Assembly: GCA_963921795.1 (NCBI GenBank)
Contig: OY997651.1
Coordinates: 57,144,512-57,208,511 of the forward strand
DNA length: 64,000 nucleotides
Reading direction: 5' to 3'
Source: Nannobrachium achirus
Taxonomy: Eukaryota > Chordata > Actinopteri > Myctophiformes > Myctophidae
Every line of letters starts with the position of its first letter. The first letter of the stretch is position 1. Shown here piece after piece: positions 23,736 through 37,700 of the stretch. The translations under genes were made by a program, and so were the position numbers. The notes below the pieces were generated by a model. That model was not told where the DNA came from. It saw nothing but the letters and a program-made list of their open reading frames with translations, and did not search any database.

Positions 23736-25850
23736 TTCTAATAGCAATCATTTGTGTACTGTGTGTTCAGTCTCAGGGGTCTAGCCACATTTTAGCTCCA
23801 TGGCTATGTTCACTTGAAGTCGCATACATCAAAAACGATTTCATGCTTTCTTGGCATTCACAGTAATTGAGACAACTTCATGGTTACATATGGATGTATG
23901 TGACATGCTGAGAACATGGGCTTCGTGTGAGAAAAGATGTCTGTTGTGAGGTGGATGTCTGAGGCAAGCCAGGGCTTCTCTAAAAGAGCAACAACTTCAC
24001 CAAGGGCCACACATTTATGTTTCATTTTGACTCATGTGATCAACGCGTTTAACAAGGACAATAATATTGATACCATGCGTACACAACCCTCCTTGGTGAC
24101 CAGAATTTAATTAAAGGCTATACCAACAAAGCACTTGGAAACATACAATTGTCTTTCTTCACACTGTCACCTTGAAAGCTCAAAGTATTTCTGTACTTGG
24201 TATTACTGAATTTTGCCTGTCATCTCTCCTATGATACCAACAACAATACAGCATGGAATTGTGGACAATCTTATCCAACAACAGCAATTTATTCTTTAGT
24301 TTTTACTCAGGTTCAGGTTCAATCTTATAAAATAGTTGTCCGTTGGTTGAGAAAACTGTTAGATGTAGGCTACTGTATAGACAGAATGCTTATCAAGTGT
24401 TTCCAATACAATTATGCAATGTAGCCTACTATATTTCTGGTATGAAATTGCTATATCTATTGATGCTACATTTTCTGATAGGGTTATTATCCATTATAAA
24501 GTGTTATAATGTGTGACGCCCACTATGTGTGATCAGTCTGATCACAGTAGTGTGATATTGTTCATTTTTGAGAGTCTCTGTATTTTGATTTTATTCTTTT
24601 TCTTTTTAGAACCCAGTCTGTCTTAATGTTCCGTTCTCACCCCAAACAATATTAACTTTGGTCAAGAGGTGGCGGTGTTGAGCCGAGGTCTTTCAGGTAC
24701 TTTGCATGTAGGCCTACCTCTAAGTTTGAGTAACGTCTTGAGAATTGAATGTACCTTTATTTCGTTTTTGAGAGCATGTCTCCTTTTTTTCAGTCAGTGG
24801 GTCTTGCCTTATTTACTATTTTTATATTTATTCCTGGGTAAGGTACAAGTCAATTAGGTCTGCATGTTAATGTGCTTGGCTGTCAATATGTTATCCTGAG
24901 TTCGATTCTCACTGGAGGTATACCTCTTTTTTTTCTTTTTTTTTCGTAACATAAACAATAAATAGATATAGCATGTAAAACGTTTTCAGGCCAACGACCC
25001 TTTAGTTGAGAGATAAAGTAGGAAAATAGACAATCTACAAGCTCACAACGCCTCAAATTGAAAAGGCTGCTCTCTGTCTGTCTCTCTCTCTCTGTCTACA
25101 ACGGGTCTTAAAATGTTTTCAGGCCAAGGACCCATGAGTTGAGAGAGATGAAGCAGGGACCCCCACACCCTGTTCATAGATTCTATATAACTTTCACTCT
25201 GTACTTAGTCTGCTCTTTTTCCCCTCGACACCAAACCTTGCTGTCTGCTTAGATGATAAAGTGTCCTAAAGGATCCTGTAGGATTTTCCAAAGTTCAAAT
25301 ATGATTATATTTGCACTATGGAACTTTCAATATGATTTAATTTGAACTTAGGAAAATCCTATAGGATTTTTCTAAGTTCCAGTAGAATCCCATGGGATCC
25401 AATAGTCATATAGCATCCTATAGAATTATTTTGGAACTTTTGAAAATACTATATGATCCTATTGGACATTTTGCAAATTAGATAGGATTTTTTGACTAGG
25501 GACCAGAGACCTGGCTAACACCTCAACAAATCAGATTAGGATGAGTGACCTTTTTTAAAGTTATGGGCTTTTGGTGACCTTTCCCTTAATCACATGGAGC
25601 TGTAAGGTCATGAAATAAAAAGATATTACAGCATCAAGATAAAAATAAGGTTTTAAATATTTCGCTTGGGTGAATAATGAATATATGGTCGTTACAACTT
25701 TTAGTTATGGTATGTAAGATAATGTAATTTACAACAAACTTCAGTTTTGTGGTTTGATGGATCTGTAGACCTATCCCAACAAACATGCAATGCTTGAGTG
25801 ATTGAAAAGGTTTATTATACGGAAAATGTACACAAAAAACAGTTAAAGAA
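23736..25850. other. Transposon interior, no gene seen
   Basis: AT-rich. A half-palindrome (ATCTACAAGCTCACAACGCC) lies near 25035 and a degenerate tRNA-like B box (GAGTTCGATTCTC) near 24898. At 25260-25500 the word TCCTATAGGATTTT and variants recur on both strands. Nothing coding is supported. Confidence 0.5.
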
Positions 25851-25855
25851 ACAGT

Positions 25856-26412
25856 GGGGTGTCCAAACCTTTTTCTAAGGGTGCCACATTTGAAAATGTA
25901 ACACCTAAAGGCTGACTGTATCTGCCGACATCCTGTTCTTTCGGACCACGTTACAAAGTCACATAAATATCCATCGCATTTAAACTATGATATGTATCTC
26001 ATCATCAATCTTTCATATAATATCAATGGTCTAAGGTCAGGTGTGTACTCTGAACAAAACACAAAAAACTCAGCCTTATTTCACATTATCAAATGTAACC
26101 AGATGTGCAAGGTAAAATATCACACCCGGTGTGAAGTTAGCAGTGCCTTTTATGAGTTAATTATATGGACGGACGGAAATACATACACACAAAGCCAGAT
26201 GTATGAAGAGGCTAGCACTGCTTATTTTACCCCTTCAGAATGAGACAACAGGGAACAAAGAATCCTGACACATTATACTCTGGGAAAACATTCATGTGTG
26301 ACGGTGTTGTCGGGCCGTTTATAATATAATTCAGGAATGAAACTGCGGGCCGTATGAAATCTGTCCTCGGGCCGTATTTGGTCCCCGGGCCACACTTTGG
26401 ACACCCCTGGTG
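25856..26412. mobile_element. hAT-like degenerate element
   Basis: The ends GGGGTGTCCAAACC (25857) and, inverted, TTTGGACACCCCTG (26397-26410) are hAT-type termini. The interior has GGGCCGTATG / GGGCCGTTTA words and no ORF. No matching 8-bp flank was found. Confidence 0.5.
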
Positions 26413-27052
26413 TAACAGGACAGTACAAAATAAAAAATACAAAAAAATCCTTGAGTTATTTTTCCATTCAAGTCCTATCTGTCGCTGTTTCCCAAACTGT
26501 GGGTTAGGGATCTATAGTGGGTTGCGGACACATTTTAAAGGGTACATCTCTTTCGGGTTTCTTACAATTTGATTTTAACTATTAAAAAAAAAATACAGGC
26601 CCAAAAGAGAAAATTATGTCAGTTCCTAAATAAATCAAAGAAAATTCAAAGAAACTCCATCAGATACAACATAAATGTTTAGGAAGAAACTAGCTCATTA
26701 ATCGACGCGATGTGAGCTTAAAAAAAGTTAACACTTAAAAGCATAGATACATTGAGTAATCTCTACTACTACATTCCTTCAACTTCAATCAAGAGAACAG
26801 CTAAATTTCAGCTACTAAACCCCAAATGGACATGTAATTCAGAACCAGATATAATGGATAAGCTTATCAGTACAAACAGGAAAAAAACATGCGTCTTTAA
26901 AAAAAAAAACTCTGTTATCAGATTTAGGCAACTTCTGTTAAGTGGTCTGAAATTGCTGTTGTTTTCACTGGTTTGGGTCTCCAGCACACATTTAATTTCT
27001 CTCTTGGGTCACAGGAAAAAAAGGGGGAAAAAAGGGAAACACAGCATTCAAC

Positions 27053-29783
<2,731 letters not shown>

Positions 29784-29895
29784 TATCTATCTCTGGTGGA
29801 ATAAAGGTTCACTGCCTCTCCTAAATAGTGTGCAACACTTCCGCATTAAAAACGCTAACGCGCATGCTTTGATTCTGTGACGTGACGTCCAGTTG

Positions 29896-30310
29896 TCTGC
29901 GCTAGAGCATCGCAGTGGGCGTGGTTTTCTGGGGTCACTTAATATTCCCCATTCATTTTCGCCATAGACTTTTACAAAAATATTTATAACAATTATGTTA
30001 AGACTCGAACCGAGCCATCCAGGATGGAGGTGAATCATGATCATACAACCTTTTTTTCTATGAAAAGAACATTTGGAAAATCGCTAAACAAAGGGTAGTT
30101 ATTAAATGTAGTATATCAAATAATGTAATATTAAAATATGTTTTCACATAGGATCAAAGGTTATATGATCATGATTCACCTCCATCCTGGATGGCTCGGT
30201 TCGAGGCTTAACATAATTGTTATAAATATTTTTGTAAAAGTCTATGGCGAAAATGAATGGGGAATATTAAGTGACCCCAGGCATCCACTTCCGCTGCGAT
30301 GCTCTGGCAA
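29896..30310. repeat. Long-armed palindromic MITE upstream of the integrase
   Basis: The arms (about 29896-30030 and 30165-30310) share GAGCATCGCAG, CATTCATTTTCGCCATAGAC, ATTTATAACAATTATGTTAA and GCCATCCAGGATGGAGGTGA. The integrase start is about 110 bp to the left, so this MITE forms its upstream region. A half-copy at 57470-57633 is the piggyBac target. Confidence 0.85.
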
Positions 30311-30957
30311 GCCAAGCAGCCGTAACTGGAACTGCAGTTAAACGCACTGCGCCGTACTGCGCGTGCGTATGCTAATGCTCATTTCTACCTAGTGCGCCTG
30401 CTCGGTAACAGTCTTGCATTAAAATGAATAGCTGGGGACGGGGCGGTCCGCTCTCTATTATATATAACTCTAATCTATGGGGTATCGCCGCCGTGATCGA
30501 TTACAGGAAAACTCACCTACAAACAAACTCACATCAGGAAGAACTAATACATATTGAGAAATCTCACCACAGGGCACAGAAGCCTCAAACTCAGCTATAT
30601 GAGCTTGTGGATCTGCTTTGAAAAATCATGTTCAACAGTTTTTTTGCAGTTATTGCTATTGCGTGTGTTCCATGGGTTTGTTCAGTAAATACCATATTTC
30701 TCTTTTGCATTGCAAACAGTGCACACTGATTTTTTTTTATATTTGTTATTTATTTATTACTATTTGACTTGCTTTTTCCATTTTCTCCACTTCTTTATTA
30801 CTGTTTTGCAACCTTTTATATTTTTAAAACATTTTTTTTCTTCTATCATTATGACAGCTCAGATAGCTACTTTTGGCAATATATATATTTTTCCTATGAG
30901 GTTATGTTATAGTAACTGTGTTGTGACCTGTTGTTTTACACTGCCTCTTTCGTTAAA
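30311..30957. other. Transposon interior, no gene seen
   Basis: Contains a palindrome half (GAGCTTGTGGATCTGC, about 30601) and a T-rich stretch. No coding potential supported. Confidence 0.5.
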
Positions 30958-31145
30958 TAAATGGTAAATGGTGCATTTATATAGCGCCTTTATCCAAGGA
31001 GCTTCACATAGATTGTGCCTTACATTCACCCATTCACACACACATTCATACGCAGATGGCGGAGGAAACCATGCAAGGCACCAACCTGCTCATCAGGAGC
31101 AAGGGGTTCAGAGACTTGCTCAAGGACACTCTGGGGTGTCTGCCT
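30958..31145 (-). repeat. SINE fragment (minus orientation)
   Basis: ATTTATATAGCGCCTTTATC, CATTCACCCATTCACACACA and GCAAGGCACCAACCTGCTC match the family at 11562 and 14551. The tRNA-like head is missing. Confidence 0.7.
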
Positions 31146-31360
31146 AATGAAGTATTCCATCTAATCATACCATGATACTGACATCATACTGTACTGACCA
31201 TAACGCTGACTATAGGCCTAATACTCACATGATATTGTACATATGACACCGACAAGAAAGCCACACACACAGCACAAGCCAGATAATGGTCTTTGGTAAC
31301 AATCCGTTTCTGTCTACTGTCTTTGAGGGATGAGTATGTGTTATTTTAGTAAAGAGGTCA

Positions 31361-31512
31361 ATTAAATAAACAAAACCAAACTTTCTAGGCAGTCAGTGTT
31401 TAATCACCAAAACACTTGAATGTAGCCTAGTATGAAATTAAATAAACAAAACCAAACTTTCTAGGCAGTCAGTGTTTAATCACCAAAACACTTGAATGTA
31501 GCCTAGTATGAA
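31361..31512. repeat. Perfect 76-bp tandem duplication
   Basis: Units 31361-31436 and 31437-31512 are identical (ATTAAATAAACAAAACCAAA ... CCTAGTATGAA), which points to a recent duplication. Confidence 0.95.
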
Positions 31513-31885
31513 ATATTTGGAACATCCAATAAAACAATAGTGCATTGCTAAAGTGCATGGAACAAGCAAAAAAAGGCCAAACTAAAAGGTACAATTGTAC
31601 ATTGTAGCTGGTCAACAGAGCAGTAACATCAGCTAGAACAAACATTGATGTTCTAAACATGTTGGCTTCAATGGTGGCTATGCATCCTTCAAGACCAAGC
31701 ATTATACATACTTCGGATGCATTTTAGCATACTGGAAAGATTTGAAATAAATCCAATCACTAAGGATTGCTTTGTTAATCTAGGATAACCTAAATATAAG
31801 GCTGTTCTAGTAGAACACAGAGTTAAGACAAAGCGGCCAAAAGTAATGCTTTCCGAGTTTTGGCATTGTAAAATACAAGTTAAGT

Positions 31886-32098
31886 ATGACATCATTTTGT
31901 AGGCAGAGGAGAATTTCTGCCCCCAGTTTCCATTCATCTTTTTACTATTTACAATTTTTTCTTCTCTTTGTTGTTGAAAGGAAAGTGTTAGAATTATACT
32001 TTAGTCGTTATTTTTGTCTCGGATCTGTTGAATTAGCGAGGGACAGAAAATGCTCTGGGGGCAGAGTTCTCCTCTGCCTACAAAATGATGTCACGGCT
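31886..32098. repeat. Palindromic MITE, about 38-bp arms
   Basis: TGACATCATTTTGTAGGCAG near 31886 is the inverted complement of CTGCCTACAAAATGATGTCA near 32080. The arms continue through GAGAATTTCTGCCCCCAG / CTGGGGGCAGAGTTCTC. Confidence 0.85.
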
Positions 32099-32650
32099 TA
32101 AAAGCCCTTTTAAACAGATGTAATTTCAGAAGAGACCACGTAATATATGAAAACCCAAAACTAATGCAAACAGAAATGGACATGGGATTCATTTCAAATT
32201 AGACTCCTTTCTGGTAAGCTTAGAACGAATAAAAAAAAAAAACCAAACAATGAATGAACATTTCAGCATGAGAACTTTTCCCACCATATGTTGTGGTGCC
32301 TAGTACTTAGTTACATCATTTTGGATGAAGACTTAAAATTTTATAAATCAAGCAGTGAGGATTTGACACTTGATACCCAACAGCAGTGCACATGTTCGTC
32401 AGAAACAAAGTATAATATGCTCAATACGGACAAGCATGACTGTCAAATGGCAATCTAACTTATTTTCTATCCAATTACTTTTCCACGAACCATACACAGG
32501 TAGTGACCAACTATGTAAAATGAACAACCCAAATCACTAGTAGTGGACTACTTATGTTGAATTAATGAAACAATTTGGAATAGTAAAGTATTCTCAAATT
32601 ATGTCACTAGTCAGGCACAACTGTTTTAATTATTCAAAAAAAAGACCATC
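32099..32650. other. No gene seen
   Basis: AT-rich interior of the transposon with no recognised repeat or exon. Confidence 0.4.
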
Positions 32651-32651
32651 A

Positions 32652-32958
32652 AAGGGGAAGACCACCCATTTTCAATATTGAACTATGTCATTAATATACC
32701 TTAGAGGAGTTGTGTGGAAATAAATAAAAAGTTCCCCCTCTTCTGTGTTGCCTAGAACTGGAGGATTGATTTTGGGGTTTGTATTGTAAATTACAATGTG
32801 TGATGTCATCAAGTTGTAATTTACAATACAAACCCCAAAATCAATGCTCCAGTTCTAGGCAACACAGAAGGGGGGGTACCTTTTTTTCCCCCCCACACAA
32901 CTCCTAAGATATATTAATGACATAGTTCAATATTGAAAATGGGTGGTCTTCCCCTTTA
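32652..32958. repeat. Long perfect palindrome (MITE)
   Basis: The arms AAAGGGGAAGACCACCCATT...TAGAACTGGAGGATTGATTT and their complement meet around GATGTCATCAAG near 32810. A related element lies at 40533-40880 (same TATATTAATGACATAGTT and CCCCTTTAA ends). Confidence 0.9.
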
Positions 32959-33534
32959 ATAAGGGTATTTTAATCCTGTGGCAACAACAAAAGGGAAAGA
33001 ATTACCAAAGTGAACTGCAGTTGCAGCTTTCTGCCACAACCTCTCTTTCTGTACCACTACATTGGAAAAAGAGGTGATCTGAGGTAATAGTGTTTGACTT
33101 AAGACATCCATTTATTTTTCCAATGAGACAAGAATTAGCATACTTCCTATATGCATCCACCAGTCTTATTGCCCAAAGACAAGGAAGTAGTAGACATATG
33201 GGTAGGGTGTGGAACTTCTCCCATTGTGTCACACAGTTCACTTTCCACATGTCCGGTGAGGCGTGTTTTTTGGGACCTCAGTGCAACAGTGGCTTCTATC
33301 AAGCCATGGCAAGTCAAAGTTCTGTTGAGTGAGTTTTGGGATTGGCCTGCCAAACATAACCACAGGCAGGAAGGGGGCGATGAATATGGATTTAATATCT
33401 TGACAATCGGGATAGGAGGATGAGATCTCTGGCTCAAACGTCTTGGACAACTTTTTTTCTTGATCAAACACTGAAACATACGCTGCTCTCTGATCGCTGG
33501 ATGTCCCATCTTTTTATCCTCTTCTCATCCAACT

Positions 33535-33770
33535 CCGGCTTTGAGTGCCGCCTAAGGAACCAGAGTAATGAGGGCTGATCTTGGGACCGAAAACAGCCAT
33601 GTCCTAAACTTTCAGCGTGAGCTACGTGTCAGAGGCCCAGATGACACTACGGACAGCTACCTGGAAGGAGCCAGCACTGCCAATGAAAGAATTGAATATT
33701 GGTGGGGCTTTTTAAATGTTCAGAATTCTGGACTGGATAACTCCCCATGCACAGGCTCTATACAGTAGAA
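33535..33770 (+). pseudogene. Decayed integrase fragment (exon 2 region, plus strand)
   Basis: Encodes MRADLGTENSHVLNFQRELR, PDDTTDSYLEGASTANERIE and YWWGF, clearly paralogous to integrase residues about 185-231 but on the opposite strand. The reading departs from the family after WWGF. It keeps the second Asp and the Glu of the triad but is a fragment. Confidence 0.88.
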
Positions 33771-33874
33771 ATTATTTTTCTTTTCCAACACATACATTCT
33801 TAAAGGAGCAGTTCAGTCAGTTAAAAAAAAAACATAAAAAATCAAATAACAATAATAATTTAAAAAAAGACAGT

Positions 33875-34395
33875 TATATTTGGGGCCCTTTGCAAATTGG
33901 CAAATATCCTACTTCCTATTTTCTCACTCTTAAAGGGATAGTTCAGGATTTTTAAACTAAAGTTGTGTATTATAATTGCCATTAACAGACTTGTTGCAAG
34001 GGCATACAATATTTGCCAAATTCCCCTGGCCAGAGCAGTGTTCTTTTTTATACAAAAATACGGTAGTTCCAGAGGTTTCCCCGCAACTCTTTTTGCCATT
34101 TGGTATGATCCACAAGAATTTGTCATTTGTGTCTTTGACCCATTTCTACTTTTCACAAAAAGCAGCTTTCAACTTTGACCCCTATGTCACATGATTTGAA
34201 TAGGACCAAAATAGCGATATTTGGCAAATAGGGGAATTTGGCAAAAATATTTCATGCCCTTGCAAGAAGTCTATTTATGGCAATTATAATACACAACTTT
34301 AGTTTAAAAATCCTGAACTATCCCTTTAAGCAACATTCCCTGCATTTAGCATATATCCACATGTATCCATGAATTGTCCATGCAAGAGAATGCAA
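33875..34395 (-). pseudogene. Decayed integrase exon 1, split by a MITE
   Basis: On the plus strand GGGCCCTTTGCAAATTGG...TTTTCTCACTCT (33880-33930) and CATTCCCTGCATTTAGCATA...TGTCC (34325-34380) match the intact integrase exon at 29419-29580. The 400-bp MITE at 33930-34329 lies exactly between them. Confidence 0.72.
33930..34329. repeat. Palindromic MITE inserted in the decayed integrase
   Basis: The ends TTAAAGGGATAGTTCAGGAT and ATCCTGAACTATCCCTTTAA are perfect complements. The arms extend about 80 bp (AAACTAAAGTTGTGTATTAT). No ORF. Confidence 0.9.
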
Positions 34396-34704
34396 AAAAT
34401 AAATAAAAAATAATAATAAATTATTTTAACACAAAAAAAAAGTATACCCAGTTTGCAAAATAATACGCAACAAGCGGAACAGGATCTCTATGGAGGGACA
34501 TAGTCCTTTTTGTCTTCATAGGGTAACACTGGGGGCAAAGCGGAATATTATCAAATTATTGGTTTAGGAAATATCAATGACCTCAGGTGTCCATGCTGTG
34601 TGTAATCAATCGAAAGAATTAATTAAGAAAATAAATTAACCTTTAGGGTGAACTATCCCTTTAAGGACCAAATAGGGACAAGGTTAGGAACGACATGTAA
34701 AACA

Positions 34705-37700
34705 TCACAGAATGTCCATTTCGAGGCAGTTGCTCGACAAAATATTGTCAAACTCCACACGGAATTCTGGATAACTGAGGTATGTGTATGGGACTTCAAG
34801 TAGTGGTCCGCAGGTATGAGCCACAAGCCTTCTTCCAAGACCAGATTCTCCATTGAAGGAGACTTGAATCTTCTTCACACAAATGACATTTGCACCAGTG
34901 CAAAACCTAAGTATCTTTTCTGCTTTGCTTTGGTCCGCATTTTTTATGAAACGTTGCAGGTGATTGAAAACCTCTGATTCTCTCTGATTCATGGTCATCA
35001 TCGGTTCAAGTAGTTGAGCAACCTTTTTGCCATTTGCCCTCTTCTTTTCATACAGACCCAGCACACAGTCTTTGTCCGAGAGTGTCATTTTTGAAGAGGC
35101 AATTGACTTGGAGAAGCAGTCCACAATAAATTTTGGCTCCTGGATGATTGCTTTATGAGCCATTGTTAGAATGGAAGCCTCCAAGTCGTCTTTGGAAGGT
35201 AGTTTGTGGGAACCCATTCTGGTGAAAAGGTCCAGCAAATCATCTTCATCACTTTCATCGATGTTGCCTTGGAGAGCCTTTTGGAGAGCGCATCGCTCAC
35301 TGGGGGAGATGAACTCAAGGAAAGAGGTCAACAAAATATTGTTTGGTACAGAGTCTATACCATGGATGCAACAGAAAATGAACGCCTTGGACAGCCTCAC
35401 TGGCAATACCCCATGGTCTAAGAGCCCTTTGACCCAAATCCTGCCCACTGCGGCCCACTCAACCTCTGAGTAATCCGGTCTCAGTCTCGGAACACGCTCA
35501 TCTTCCCCTTCACACTGTTCTAGGAACTGCTCCCAGAAAGCACTATACACGTCCCTGGACACTCCATCTTCATCTCTGGCCTTCTCGTTGACGAATCGCA
35601 TTTTCAGTTTGCAATTCAAAATGCTGCTGTCCTTGAAAGCGTCCAGAAGGTATTCAACAACTTTTAACCTGAGAATTACTACAATTCTTTCTGTTGCGGG
35701 TTGTGAAGCCACTTGCTCTGGCGGGGTATCCATTTGGCTCTCCGACTATAAGAAAAAAATAGTAGAAAAAAAAAAAAACATTAGAGAGCATACATTGAAG
35801 CTGACCTCTCCTTCTAATCTGAGATCTGTGGGAGTGTACCACTGAAGTCCTCATTTTTTAAAAGGACTATGTTCTTTAGACAGTTTAATTTTACACTGAT
35901 GCATGAATCAGACCATTTTTAAACAAACACTGACGTATGATTTGGACGGCACCCAAGTCAAAATGACTACGGTCATGAGCACAATTAAGGTAGATATTGG
36001 CCTTGTTAATAATTTGGGAAAAAATATAAAGTTTTATGTTGCATTACTGTGGCTTACACTGTACTATGTTGGAGGAGGAGGCACTCACCTGTCCATCAGG
36101 CAAATATGGGGCATGCAAGGGAGCAATACATCATTTGTTGATGATGTATAAACTCGCTAATTGTAAGTCGCTTTGGATTAAAAGCGTCTGCTAAATGCTT
36201 AAATTGTAAAAGGGCAAAGTCAACGTGCCTGGCTCGACCGTTAGAATGACTTTGAGACGACGGTGGAGAAGCATTCTGAAGGAATTCAAATAGTACATGA
36301 CACAGGAGTCAGAAGGGACCTTTAACTTATTTGATACAGAAATAGTAATAATAATAATAATACGCCCCGAGGGCAGGAGGTGACCTCACGCAAATATGAG
36401 GAAACCACGTAAGGCACCAACCTGCACATCGGGAGCAGTTGGTGTCAAAGCGACATTAACACCTTGTAACACCTTACAAGTAAGTAACACCTTACTTGAT
36501 GCCTTATGGCGATTCTACAAATGTCTTCTGATTCTTTTCAGTTTTCTGTAAAAATATGTTTTTCTATGTCAATGGTGCTCAATCTGTGTTTATATGTCAG
36601 TGGACCCCAAAAGTATGGAAATATGTTGTTCCTAGTGAGCGAGAGAAACAAAATTGGAGTTTAAAAAAACGTTTGCTGTGAATGAATATACATTGAAAGA
36701 TTTGCCTAAGTTCAAGATTATTTCAAAAATAGCAGATCTACAAGCTGCTACTTTTCAACACCTACAGTTGGTTAAAAAGGGGTTAAACAAAGTAGGATCA
36801 CCTGCGGCGACGGCAGGTTTATCTGTCGAGCGCGGATCACTCTCCGGATGCCGTAGAACGCTGGCGTAGCAGTCATAGCTTAAGGTGGGTATCGTTACAC
36901 AGATGCTGCTTCGAGCATCAATGGGTCAAGCAAGACGCTGAACGCCTAACTCTGGAAAGCCTCGGGCTCTTAAGCGGCTAGTAGCTCAAGCCCTGAACCT
37001 GTGTTTGTGTGTGCGTGTGTGTTTTGGGGCAGTGGAAATTACCTCTAAACCTTGCCGTTCCTCTGCACGCATGGCTGCATTATTTGAAGAAGAACTGGGA
37101 GCCGTGGAGTGTTGAGAATGACTTTGAGACGACGGTGGAGAAGCATTCTGAAGGAATTCAAATAGTACATGACACAGGAGTCAGAAGGGACCTTTAACTT
37201 AGTTGATACAAAAATTAATAATAATAATAATACGCCCTGAGGGCAGGAAGTGACCTCACACAAATATGACGAAACCACTTAAGGCACCAACCTGCTCATC
37301 GGGAGCAGTTGGTGTCAAAGCGACATTAACACCTTGATGCCTAAAGGCGATTCTAAATATGTATTCTAAATCTTAACTGTTTTCTGAAAAATGTGCTTCT
37401 ATGTCAGTGGTGCTCAATCGTTTTCATGTCAAGGACCCCTAAAGTAGGCATTTGCCCGCCGAGCCCCTTCTGGAAATACCTTTTTCCAGTGACCCAGAAA
37501 AGCAAAGATTTCAGCTGAAAAACACGTTTGCTGTGAAAGAATATACATTGAAGGATTTGCATACATTTTCACAACTTTTTCCCAAAAACAGATGTACTAG
37601 CTGCTACTCCAACAGCTAAAGTTTGATAAAAGCTAATTTGTGTGTGTTGGGGCACTGGGAATTACCTCTAAACCTTGCCGTTCCGCTGCACGCATCGCCA

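Noticed and set aside
36040-36115. Possible extra exon of gene B ending before GTGAGT (minus strand, about 36080)
   Set aside because: The donor is good, but no acceptor or conserved peptide could be matched and it adjoins a SINE tail.
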